A stretch of 45,745 bases of DNA from a virus. A program made the position numbers and the translations under genes. The notes under the pieces are model-generated. The model worked only from the letters and a program-made list of their open reading frames with translations, had not been told where the DNA came from and made no database searches. Below are positions 15,636 through 23,581 of the stretch, one piece after another (within the stretch, counting starts at the first letter, position 1; every line of letters begins with the position of its first letter). Location of the stretch: positions 1-45,745 of IMG/VR virus record IMGVR_UViG_3300028840_001551, one strand, 5' to 3'.

Positions 15636-16397
15636 ATGGCAGGAATGGAAGCCAACAGAAAAGACCAATTCCGTCGCAATCCGCGGCGTGTCTACAGCAG
15701 TGACTCTTCGGCAACGAAGGGTAAGGCTGCGTTCTACGACCTCACCAACACCACCATCGCACTTCGTCATAAGAATGTGATCGGTGCAGCTCCGAACTCC
15801 GAATCGTTCGCAGGCGTCTTCACCGACGACCTGACCCGTGCACAGATGACCACCATTCAGGAACCAGGTAAGTCCGGTACTGTTGCCAAGTGCCTCATCG
15901 GTGAAGCTGTTGCAACCGCTCCGGCTCGCGTATGGGCTGATCAGGCTGACGGCAAGTTCTACACCGGCGGTATCGACGTCGGCCGTGGTAGCGGCCTGCT
16001 TCTCGAAACTGTCTCCGCGGACGAGCTCGGCGAAGTATGGCTTGATGATGGCAATCTCGACGCTGTCGTTCAGAACCTGGCGACTCCGGCATCCGGTGCC
16101 CTGTCTCCGGCGCCGACCGCAGTCGGCATGACCATCCTCGATGGTACGGCCGCAACCGGCGGACTGACCTACACTCTGGCTGACGGTACGATCATCGGCC
16201 AGACCAAAGGGTTCATTGTCGGCACGGCTATCGGCGCTTCGCAGGATCTCGTCATCACTGTAACGAACGGTGTTCAGATTGACGGTGCTACGGCACTCGC
16301 CACGATCACCATGAATGCAGCCGATGAACAGGCCATCCTTCAGTGGAACGGCGCTGCATGGCAGCTTCAGTCGTACAGCGGTGCGACCCTCGCCTAA
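15636..16397 (+). CDS. Capsid decoration or head-associated protein
   Basis: The protein has 253 residues from ATG 15636, chosen for AGAAGGACAATTC upstream; the frame is open 39 bases earlier but without a site. It directly follows the major capsid gene. It is Ala/Gly/Thr-rich and predicted beta (DGTAATGGLTYTLADGTIIG). The last 90 residues resemble an immunoglobulin-like or jelly-roll surface domain. Probably a cement or surface protein (inference). Confidence 0.65.
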   Translation: MAGMEANRKDQFRRNPRRVYSSDSSATKGKAAFYDLTNTTIALRHKNVIGAAPNSESFAGVFTDDLTRAQMTTIQEPGKSGTVAKCLIGEAVATAPARVWADQADGKFYTGGIDVGRGSGLLLETVSADELGEVWLDDGNLDAVVQNLATPASGALSPAPTAVGMTILDGTAATGGLTYTLADGTIIGQTKGFIVGTAIGASQDLVITVTNGVQIDGATALATITMNAADEQAILQWNGAAWQLQSYSGATLA

Positions 16398-16408
16398 ACC
16401 TTCGGGTT

Positions 16409-16443
16409 GCGTTAGTCCCTGGTGCGGTACCGGGGGCTAGCGC
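16409..16443 (+). terminator. 15-bp G.U-containing hairpin after the capsid genes
   Basis: Arms 16409-16423 and 16429-16443 pair over all 15 positions if three G.U pairs are allowed, with a five-base loop. The G.U pairs form only in rightward RNA (A.C mismatches the other way), so the structure acts in the late transcript. No T-tract follows, so it is more likely a partial terminator or RNase-processing and stability element that sets capsid above tail expression. Confidence 0.6.
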
Positions 16444-16461
16444 TTAACATAAGGTATCACT

Positions 16462-17499
16462 ATGTCCGAACCGAATCTGATCAACGTCTACAATGACCTC
16501 CGAGGCGACATCGCCTACGAGTTGGGGTATACCCGGACGGAGAGCAAATGGAACGCCGAACGCAATGCGCACATCACACGGATGTTGAAGCAGGGCTATT
16601 CGCGGTTCCTGTTCCCCGAGGTTCTTCCAGGTGATACCGTGCCGCACAAATGGAGCTTCCTCGAACCGCAGGCCGAGCTTGTGGTCTGGGGCGATGTGAC
16701 TGAAGTCAGGCCACCGTCCCTTCCGGTGTACGACGGCAGTGCGCTTTCTACGATCACCGTCAGCTCTACCACTTTCTACCCGTCCATGACAGACCGCACA
16801 CTGACCTTCGACACGTCAGGCAACTCCTACGTCATCGACAGCTACGTCAGCGGAACGCAGGTCAAGGTTGTCGGCGATGCCTCAGGAGAAGAGGTGTTCA
16901 TTCCCGGCGGCGGTACGCAGCCTGACAGCTTCTCGATCACCGCTACGGGCGACTACGCGCTTCCTGACGATTACGGCGGTATCACCGGCGACTTCCATAT
17001 CATCGATCAACAGAACGTCTACATCCGTGTCAGGCGGATCGGTATCGGCCAGATCCAGAACCTCAGGGCGAACCAAGTCTATTCAAGTACCCCGACTCAC
17101 TTCGCAGTCATCCCTCGTTCGATGACAGGTGCAGAGGGGCAACGTCAGGACGTCATGCTATACCCGACCCCTGACGCGACTATCACCCTGACGTATCGTT
17201 ACTCGATCCTGCCCGATGCAGTCACCTCATCGCTTCCGTATCCCCGCGGAATCGAGGTCCATGCTCAAACACTGCGGGCTGCATGCCTGGCAGAGGTCGA
17301 GATGGACAAGGGCATGTCGACAGGGTACGAACAGAAATACCTCAATCTCCTACAAGCAAGCGTTCAGCGTGATCGCCGTGATCACATGCCCGATAACCTC
17401 GGCGAGAATCTTGATCGCTCAACAACGTACGGCGGGACGGAGTTCTACTTCGACCGCACTCTTGGTGCAAGCATCACTCGAAATGGAGTACCCATCTAA
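16462..17499 (+). CDS. Head-tail adaptor (tail tubular A-like)
   Basis: The protein has 345 residues. The helical N- and C-terminal parts (NAERNAHITRMLKQGYSRFL; GIEVHAQTLRAACLAEVEMD) resemble the helical bundle of adaptors that plug the portal of short-tailed phages. Residues about 95-160 form a Gly/Ser/Thr-rich beta insertion. The position between capsid and tail genes agrees. It is inferred to bridge portal and tail nozzle. Confidence 0.65.
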   Translation: MSEPNLINVYNDLRGDIAYELGYTRTESKWNAERNAHITRMLKQGYSRFLFPEVLPGDTVPHKWSFLEPQAELVVWGDVTEVRPPSLPVYDGSALSTITVSSTTFYPSMTDRTLTFDTSGNSYVIDSYVSGTQVKVVGDASGEEVFIPGGGTQPDSFSITATGDYALPDDYGGITGDFHIIDQQNVYIRVRRIGIGQIQNLRANQVYSSTPTHFAVIPRSMTGAEGQRQDVMLYPTPDATITLTYRYSILPDAVTSSLPYPRGIEVHAQTLRAACLAEVEMDKGMSTGYEQKYLNLLQASVQRDRRDHMPDNLGENLDRSTTYGGTEFYFDRTLGASITRNGVPI

Positions 17500-17783
17500 T
17501 GCCACAGCTTCCTGGTAAACTCAGTGTAACCGACAGCGCTCAGTCATTCGGCCCGACCGGGACGGACGGCACGAAGGTCAAGTCGTTCATCATCCAGAAC
17601 CGCGGATCCAATACCGTGTTTTTCCAATTCAACGGTCGCGACGCTGTCGCAGACGAAGGGTTCAACCTGATCGAGAATGAGTCGGTCAGCAGCAAAGAGA
17701 TCCCTGACGCATGGAGACAGGGCCGCTGGAGCGCTGTTTGCGCGTCTGGTGAGACCGCTACCGTCTACTATCACTTCAGCTAA
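17499..17783 (+). CDS. Small beta-rich virion protein
   Basis: The protein has 94 residues, coupled to the adaptor by TAATG. It has a beta pattern throughout (VKSFIIQNRGSNTVFFQFNG). Proteins of this size after the adaptor are often head-tail joining or minor surface proteins. I cannot name the family. Confidence 0.65.
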   Translation: MPQLPGKLSVTDSAQSFGPTGTDGTKVKSFIIQNRGSNTVFFQFNGRDAVADEGFNLIENESVSSKEIPDAWRQGRWSAVCASGETATVYYHFS

Positions 17784-17794
17784 GAGGGGGCGCT

Positions 17795-19036
17795 ATGAGC
17801 GGTCCTAACCTATACAAGCAGTTCCGGTTTAAGTTCGGCAACGGGAATGGCGTTCCTGAACCTCCTCAGGCGAACCTGGTGCAGTGGTTGACTCCTGACA
17901 GCATCGATGTCCCGCTTGTAGCGAATGACGGTTTTAGCAGTTCAGGTGAAGACAGTGGTGTAGGCGGGATCGGCGCACTGCCGAACGAACGGTGGCCTAC
18001 AGTTACCGGGACTACGCCGGTTGTCGAGAATGAAAAGCTTCGCATTGAAGGGATCAGCGTCAACTACAGCACAGCGAAAATGCTCCTGCCGTCACTCGAC
18101 GGATTCAGCATTAAGTGCGACTTTGAGCAGATCACCCCATTCCCTGGTGGAGCTGGAACGCAGATCATACAGATTCTCCTTCTGAGCGTCAATGCATGGT
18201 GGCAGATCGCAGAGGAACCGAGTTCAGGGTATGTCGACAAGCAGTCGTATTTCGACGGAAGCCTTCTTCGCGACATCACGTTCCAGTCATCCGGTACGTG
18301 GGAGATGCGTAGGGAAGCCGGTTCGAGCACAATCGAATACTACGTTGATGATGCGCTTCAGGCGTTCACGAACAGCACTGGTGTGGCCCTGACCGACTGC
18401 ATCCTTAGGTGCTACAATACTGGGGCAAAGGCGTACTTCGATAACATCGAGGTCAACGACAATGCCAACAATGACGGCACAGGCAATCAGGTTCACATCC
18501 CGACGGAAACATGGTCAGACGCTACGGTCAACGGCAACGACGTAACACAGGCGACGATTGCGGATCAGCCGACATACATTCCGAGCATGCTGAACGGTTA
18601 TGCAGGTCTGAGGTTTGATGCGTCTGACTTCATGGGCAAGACCGGCCTGAATGTGAATCAGGGGTACACGTTCCACATCGTCACCAAACCCGCAAGCAAC
18701 GGCTTGCTGATGTCCAGCGGTGCAAACGGTGTTGGCGTTGCGGCAACAACTGGTTATGCTACGGCATTCGCAGGGTCAACAATCACCGGTACTGTAGACC
18801 GTCGCAACACATGGAATGTGTGGACGTTTGTGGCCAATGGCGCAAGCAGTGAGATCAGGATCAACGACGTGCAAGAGGTTGCAGGCGATATCGGAGCAGC
18901 CGGTTTGGTTGACCAGTTGATTGCAAGCGCAACCACGCAGGCTGACATTGTCGAGACATTGCTCTATGACGCTGTCCAATCTTCAGGCGACATCACATCT
19001 GCGGTCAGTGCATTGCAGACGAAGTACGCTCTTTAA
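17795..19036 (+). CDS. Surface protein with lectin-like (LamG/concanavalin) domain
   Basis: The protein has 413 residues with AAGAGGGGGC upstream. The C-terminal half ends with ETLLYDAVQSSGDITSAVSA and then LQTKYAL, the typical last strand and helix of LamG/concanavalin-like domains in phage surface proteins. The middle (residues 90-210) is a second beta-sandwich. Probably a carbohydrate-binding head or tail decoration that aids attachment (inference). Confidence 0.65.
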   Translation: MSGPNLYKQFRFKFGNGNGVPEPPQANLVQWLTPDSIDVPLVANDGFSSSGEDSGVGGIGALPNERWPTVTGTTPVVENEKLRIEGISVNYSTAKMLLPSLDGFSIKCDFEQITPFPGGAGTQIIQILLLSVNAWWQIAEEPSSGYVDKQSYFDGSLLRDITFQSSGTWEMRREAGSSTIEYYVDDALQAFTNSTGVALTDCILRCYNTGAKAYFDNIEVNDNANNDGTGNQVHIPTETWSDATVNGNDVTQATIADQPTYIPSMLNGYAGLRFDASDFMGKTGLNVNQGYTFHIVTKPASNGLLMSSGANGVGVAATTGYATAFAGSTITGTVDRRNTWNVWTFVANGASSEIRINDVQEVAGDIGAAGLVDQLIASATTQADIVETLLYDAVQSSGDITSAVSALQTKYAL

Positions 19037-19072
19037 TCTCCCAAACGACAACAGAACAGAAGGAACAACATC

Positions 19073-19321
19073 ATGAACGAAGCAGCAGCTGGCAGATTCA
19101 TGGACATTGCCGTCATCCCTGAGACCGGGACTGATGGTGCCGTTGAGAACGGCAAGATCCTCACCCGTGGCGCAACTGTCCCGACCGACGGCGACAAGGG
19201 CTACGCCAAGGGGTGTCTTTTCATCAACACCGCAGCAACCGATGAGTCGGACCTGCTCTATGCCAACATCGGCACAGCAGCATCCGCCAACTTCAACCTC
19301 GTTACGGTGGCCTCTGACTAA
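19073..19321 (+). CDS. Small virion-associated protein
   Basis: The protein has 82 residues with AGAAGGAACAAC upstream. The pattern DGDKGYAKGCLFINTAATDE, then LLYANIGTAASANFNLV, is the short beta motif found in many phage head-fibre or capsid-associated proteins. Its stop overlaps the next start (TAATG). Confidence 0.6.
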   Translation: MNEAAAGRFMDIAVIPETGTDGAVENGKILTRGATVPTDGDKGYAKGCLFINTAATDESDLLYANIGTAASANFNLVTVASD

Positions 19322-21699
19322 TGCCGCAACGAAAGCTCAATCTACGGTTCCCTGCGCTCGGACTTGAACGGAAGGTTGGTTATGAAAACCAGGCCCCGTT
19401 CTCTTCGCCGAGCCTTGAGAATGTCCGCATTCAGGAGATCTATCAGGATCGTGAACGCGGTGGGTCTCGCCCTGGTTCGGGCAAGGCTTTCGTAGAGGAG
19501 CTTGGCGGCGGAAGTAAAGTCAACCTCCTTGAGGAAGTGACTGTCACCGACGACTCCGGCTTCCGCGTCTTCGCAGAGAACTTCAATGTCACTGCGCTTG
19601 ATGACAATGGCTGGAGTGCGGTCCCGTCCTACTCCTCGAATCTCCCGGCCATCTACAATGATTCGGCCGCAACGATCTCGTACGACGTCTTGAAGGGCGG
19701 TGCTATTCGCGATGCCCTCGACCCGGAGCTTGACTCGACGCAGATCTACACGGTTGAGATGGAGGTTGCACCTTTTGAAGGGAGCTTTGCCGGCAAGTAT
19801 CAATTGTGGGCAGCCGCAAACGATACGACCCCTGACCCGTTCAACGAGGGTCTTGTCGCAGAGCTCGTCATGACTGACGCTACCGACGCGTATGCGGGCA
19901 CCCTGTACCACTATAAAGGCGGGGTGCTCGACGCGTCTTTCACGTTCACCGCAGGCGGTGGCAGTGGCAATGCGAAGCGGCAGAAATTCTGGTTCCTGAT
20001 CAACGGTTCGAGCGTCAAGGTCTATTGGGGTAATGCCCTGCTGACATCACAGACGCTGACTCTCACGTCCCCCACGACTCATCGCAGAGTAGGGTTCGGC
20101 ATCGAAGCTACAGTCCCCGGCACGGCACGTGTCGACCTGTTTCAGGTGCAGTATCAGGCGGATACCCTCGAAGAGTCACGCAGGGATATCGTAGTCGCAG
20201 GAAGCAACGGCAATCTCTACCGCGAAACGCGTGATGGGAACATGGAGCTTGTCGTATCGAATCTGTCGATCAACTCCGATCTGCGCATCCGTGGGCAATC
20301 CTATCAGAGCAAGCTTTACATTGCCGACCGCGGCGATACCCGTGCATCAGGAGATGACGGCGTACTGAGCGGCGGTGTTCTTTCAGCAGCAAGTATCGCT
20401 GACTGGTCGGCGATCGGTCTTGATACCTACAACTACGTCGTGGTGTTCCCTGAGGTTGCAGGGGCGACGGTTGCCGGCACGTATGAGATCGCATCGATTG
20501 CGGCCGGAGGAATCACTCTCGGTGTTAATCCTGGTGACGGAACCGCAGTCTACCGCATCGAACGCGGCCCGAAGATCTACGACCCCGTCCTGAACACGCT
20601 TGAGCTATGGGTTGCGACAACTGACCTTGGCCAAGTACCTACGGGAAGCGACAATATCGCCCGCTACCGTGGACGGCTTGTGCTGTCACGTCAGAACCTC
20701 TGGAGCATGTCGAGGCAGTACGACCCTCTCGATTGGGACTTCGGCGCATCTGACATCGACTATGGTCGGGCAGTGGCCGGGATTAATGCAGCGGCCGGTG
20801 ATGTAGGTGAGGATATCAAAGCTCTCATGCCGCACAACGACGACTATATCATGTTCGGATGTCAGTCCTCAATCTGGATCCTGCGCGGTGACGCGGCGTT
20901 CCCGGGGGCTACCCTCGGACCTGTCACGCAGAATGCAGGTGTAGTAGGCGGTGACGCATGGACTTCAACGGATCGCAGTGAGATCATCATCCTTGCCGAC
21001 TCCGGTGTGCACGTCATCCCGCCAGGCGCTGAAGGGTTCCCGGTCATGATGTCGACACAACTTCCGAAGGAATTGAAGAACCTTACCGACGACCGCTATC
21101 AGGTCTCGCTTGAATACGATCGCAGAGAGAGAGGGCTTCACATCTTCGTCTACCAGGAAGGCGTTACCCAAGGCCATTGGTGGATGGAATGGAAGTCCGA
21201 TCAACCACGCGGATTCTTCCCCGTCTCCCTCCCCACCACACAGACACCATTCTGCACCATCTCGCATAGCAAGCCGGTGCAAGATTCAACGCACGTTATG
21301 ACCGGGTGCAAAGACGGGTATATCCGTTTCTTCGACGACGCATTCAACACCGACGACGGTGAAGAGATCGAATCTCACATAGAGCTTGGTCCATTCCGTA
21401 TCGGCAACGGTTTTGATATGGAAGGTTTCCTGCGTGACATGACCGGAGTCCTCGGCAGTCTGTCCGGCAGTGTGGATTGGAGTATTCGCACCGGTAAGAG
21501 TGCAGAGGAGGCCTACAGAGGCACAACGCTTGATTCCGGCACTTGGGATAACCCTGAAGGTGTTCAGCTCTCAGATCGGCTTAATCTGCGCGGTATGGCC
21601 GCAATCCTTCGTCTTGAGAACAGCGGGCTTGATCCTTGGGGCATGGAGTACGTAACGCTGAGGGTCGAAGCCCTCACGAACCGCAGGATGCTTGGATGA
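19321..21699 (+). CDS. Large tail nozzle or stabilisation protein
   Basis: The protein has 792 residues and is coupled to the previous gene. It is all-beta in character, with repeats of short strands and many Asp/Gly turns. The segment near 420-520 (ARYRGRLVLSRQNLWSMSRQ; DPLDWDFGASDIDYGRAV) and near 530-570 (PHNDDYIMFGCQSSIWILRG) resembles the beta-propeller-like nozzle or stabilisation proteins of P22- and T7-type phages. An inserted lectin-like domain is likely at about 60-270. Confidence 0.75.
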   Translation: MPQRKLNLRFPALGLERKVGYENQAPFSSPSLENVRIQEIYQDRERGGSRPGSGKAFVEELGGGSKVNLLEEVTVTDDSGFRVFAENFNVTALDDNGWSAVPSYSSNLPAIYNDSAATISYDVLKGGAIRDALDPELDSTQIYTVEMEVAPFEGSFAGKYQLWAAANDTTPDPFNEGLVAELVMTDATDAYAGTLYHYKGGVLDASFTFTAGGGSGNAKRQKFWFLINGSSVKVYWGNALLTSQTLTLTSPTTHRRVGFGIEATVPGTARVDLFQVQYQADTLEESRRDIVVAGSNGNLYRETRDGNMELVVSNLSINSDLRIRGQSYQSKLYIADRGDTRASGDDGVLSGGVLSAASIADWSAIGLDTYNYVVVFPEVAGATVAGTYEIASIAAGGITLGVNPGDGTAVYRIERGPKIYDPVLNTLELWVATTDLGQVPTGSDNIARYRGRLVLSRQNLWSMSRQYDPLDWDFGASDIDYGRAVAGINAAAGDVGEDIKALMPHNDDYIMFGCQSSIWILRGDAAFPGATLGPVTQNAGVVGGDAWTSTDRSEIIILADSGVHVIPPGAEGFPVMMSTQLPKELKNLTDDRYQVSLEYDRRERGLHIFVYQEGVTQGHWWMEWKSDQPRGFFPVSLPTTQTPFCTISHSKPVQDSTHVMTGCKDGYIRFFDDAFNTDDGEEIESHIELGPFRIGNGFDMEGFLRDMTGVLGSLSGSVDWSIRTGKSAEEAYRGTTLDSGTWDNPEGVQLSDRLNLRGMAAILRLENSGLDPWGMEYVTLRVEALTNRRMLG

Positions 21700-22223
21700 G
21701 CCAACGATATGCATACTTCCCAAAAACCCTCAGCCTGGCGGAGATCGGAATCGCTCTGCGTGCGATCTATCAGCTGATCACGAACAACAACACCGAGATC
21801 GAGGGCAAGGTCGAAGAGGCCCCTGAGGACGGTGTTGTTTATGGTCGGCAGGATGCGGCATGGGTTCCTGTAACTGAAGAGGCCCCGGCCGACGGGAATC
21901 GTTATGTCCGCAAAGACGAAGCTTGGTTCATCCTCCCCGAGACAGTATCGGCACCCGTGACAACAGTGACGAACGACTATTCGGTTGTGGCCGCTGACGA
22001 CTACACGATCATCATCGACGCGAGCAGTAACACAGTAACCGTCACGATGCCGGCCGCACCGCCGACCGACCAGGTATGGAATATCGCATGCCTAGACTCG
22101 ACGTTCACCGCTGACATCGATTGGAACGGCAAGAGTTTTTACGACGACACGTCAAACCAAGTCCTGTTTAAGGGTGAGAATCTTACCGTGCAGTATGACG
22201 GCACGCAGTACGTAGGAGCGTAG
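21696..22223 (+). CDS. Short tail-fibre-like protein
   Basis: The protein has 175 residues from ATG 21696, overlapping the nozzle stop (ATGA). The N-terminus is helical and could bind the tail (LSLAEIGIALRAIYQLITNN). Then come two copies of a short beta segment (EEAPEDGVVYGRQDAAWVPV; EEAPADGNRYVRKDEAWFIL). The C-terminal beta domain (PAAPPTDQVWNIACLDSTF) is common in fibre proteins. It probably connects or forms fibres. Confidence 0.7.
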   Translation: MSQRYAYFPKTLSLAEIGIALRAIYQLITNNNTEIEGKVEEAPEDGVVYGRQDAAWVPVTEEAPADGNRYVRKDEAWFILPETVSAPVTTVTNDYSVVAADDYTIIIDASSNTVTVTMPAAPPTDQVWNIACLDSTFTADIDWNGKSFYDDTSNQVLFKGENLTVQYDGTQYVGA

Positions 22224-22226
22224 CGA

Positions 22227-23423
22227 ATGAGTTTATTCGGAGTAATCAGAGACCCTGTAACGGGCGACCCGGCACGAGTTAATGACGACGGTCAACTGCA
22301 CATTGTTGCAGAGGGGCACTTATGTGAAAGCTGCTCAACAACCACGCCGCTTGGCAGTGGTGCTACGTTCACCGGAACAGCAGTCAACATCCTTGCATAC
22401 AACGCCATCTCAGTGTTCGCTACAGCAGATCAGGACAGCGCAACGGATGGGCTTGAGATTCAGTATTCTCGGGATGGGTTGACGGATTGGCGGACTGCTG
22501 AGAGTTACACGATCCTCGCCGGGGCTGAGAAGTTCTTTTCACCGCCTGCCTTTGGGGTATATCTACGTGTCGTCTACACTAACGGTGCAGTTGCACAGAC
22601 CGATTTTGAATTGACAACGGTCCTGCGCAAAGTCCCGTTCAAGTGGTCGAGCCACAATATCGAAACGCCGATTACCGATCAGGACGATGCCACACTGACA
22701 AAAGCCGTGATCACCGGCAAGAAAGCAAATGGCGACTACGATAACGTTTCTCTGACCAACAGCGGCAACGCAAAGGTAAGCTTGGAAGAACTCGAATCGC
22801 AGGTAAGCGAAGACAGTAACACATCCCTGCGGACAGCGTCTTTTTTGATTGACGAATACGGGAACATAGGGCGGATGTTGTCAGACAATATCTTTCTTGG
22901 CTCTCCGGTCGTCATATCCTCAGAGCACCACGAAATCCACTGCGGCGATTCGTACGAAGCTACGCACAACGTCACGCTCGCAAATGGCGCGTCATTGGAT
23001 TTCCTGATTACGGTTCCGAATTGGGGCACAGTGTCAAGCACGAACCCCGGTGAAGACCAAGGAATAAAGCTTGCGCACTTGGTCGGCATTGTCGAGGCTG
23101 AGAGCGAACTTCAGGTGCAATTCTGGGAAGGTCCGACGGTGAGCACGGCCGGAACCGCCATCACATCCGTGAACCGAAATTTCAATAGCTCTTTCACTGA
23201 CTTCCTAGGCATCACACAGGGAGGATCAGTCAGTGCAACTGGAACCAATAAGTGGGGGCCATGGAGAGTTGGGAGTGGGAGGACAGATGCAGGTTCAGCC
23301 CGCAGAACTCGTGAGTTTGTATTGAAGAACAATACCGTCTATCTCCTGCGAATCACCAATCAAACCACCTCAAACAATAACGTCAACGTTGAGTTCGATT
23401 ATTACATTCACCCTGGCGTATAA
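22227..23423 (+). CDS. Probable tail fibre or receptor-associated protein
   Basis: The protein has 398 residues, three bases after the previous gene. The opening LFGVIRDPVTGDPARVNDDG is typical of phage tip proteins that begin with a short peptide and proceed to a beta-sandwich. The rest is beta-rich, with a C-terminal jelly-roll-like part (VYLLRITNQTTSNNNVNVEF). Likely surface-exposed. Confidence 0.6.
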   Translation: MSLFGVIRDPVTGDPARVNDDGQLHIVAEGHLCESCSTTTPLGSGATFTGTAVNILAYNAISVFATADQDSATDGLEIQYSRDGLTDWRTAESYTILAGAEKFFSPPAFGVYLRVVYTNGAVAQTDFELTTVLRKVPFKWSSHNIETPITDQDDATLTKAVITGKKANGDYDNVSLTNSGNAKVSLEELESQVSEDSNTSLRTASFLIDEYGNIGRMLSDNIFLGSPVVISSEHHEIHCGDSYEATHNVTLANGASLDFLITVPNWGTVSSTNPGEDQGIKLAHLVGIVEAESELQVQFWEGPTVSTAGTAITSVNRNFNSSFTDFLGITQGGSVSATGTNKWGPWRVGSGRTDAGSARRTREFVLKNNTVYLLRITNQTTSNNNVNVEFDYYIHPGV

Positions 23424-23437
23424 AAAAGGAGCATAAC

Positions 23438-23569
23438 ATGAAACGCGACATGCTGATAATGTGGGCCATCTTGGTAGTAGTCGTTGCCGCACTCGCAGCA
23501 TGCGGAGTGATCAAGCGCGACAACAAGGACAAGAGCCCTTCACCCCCGAACGTCATCAAGCAGAAGTAA
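23438..23569 (+). CDS. Small lipoprotein
   Basis: The protein has 43 residues with AAAGGAGC upstream. The N-terminus MKRDMLIMWAILVVVVAALA is followed by a lipobox with Cys at residue 22 (LAAC). The remaining 21 residues are Lys/Asp/Pro-rich. This looks like an outer-spanin-type or superinfection-exclusion lipoprotein lying in the late operon. A paired inner spanin is not obvious nearby. Confidence 0.75.
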   Translation: MKRDMLIMWAILVVVVAALAACGVIKRDNKDKSPSPPNVIKQK

Positions 23570-23581
23570 GGAGCGAGGCAC

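Noticed and set aside
14556-15770. 404-codon frame on the minus strand opposite the major capsid gene
   Set aside because: It is a shadow of the strongly C-ending codon usage of the capsid gene, has low-complexity Val/His-rich content and crosses into the next gene. No ribosome site is present.
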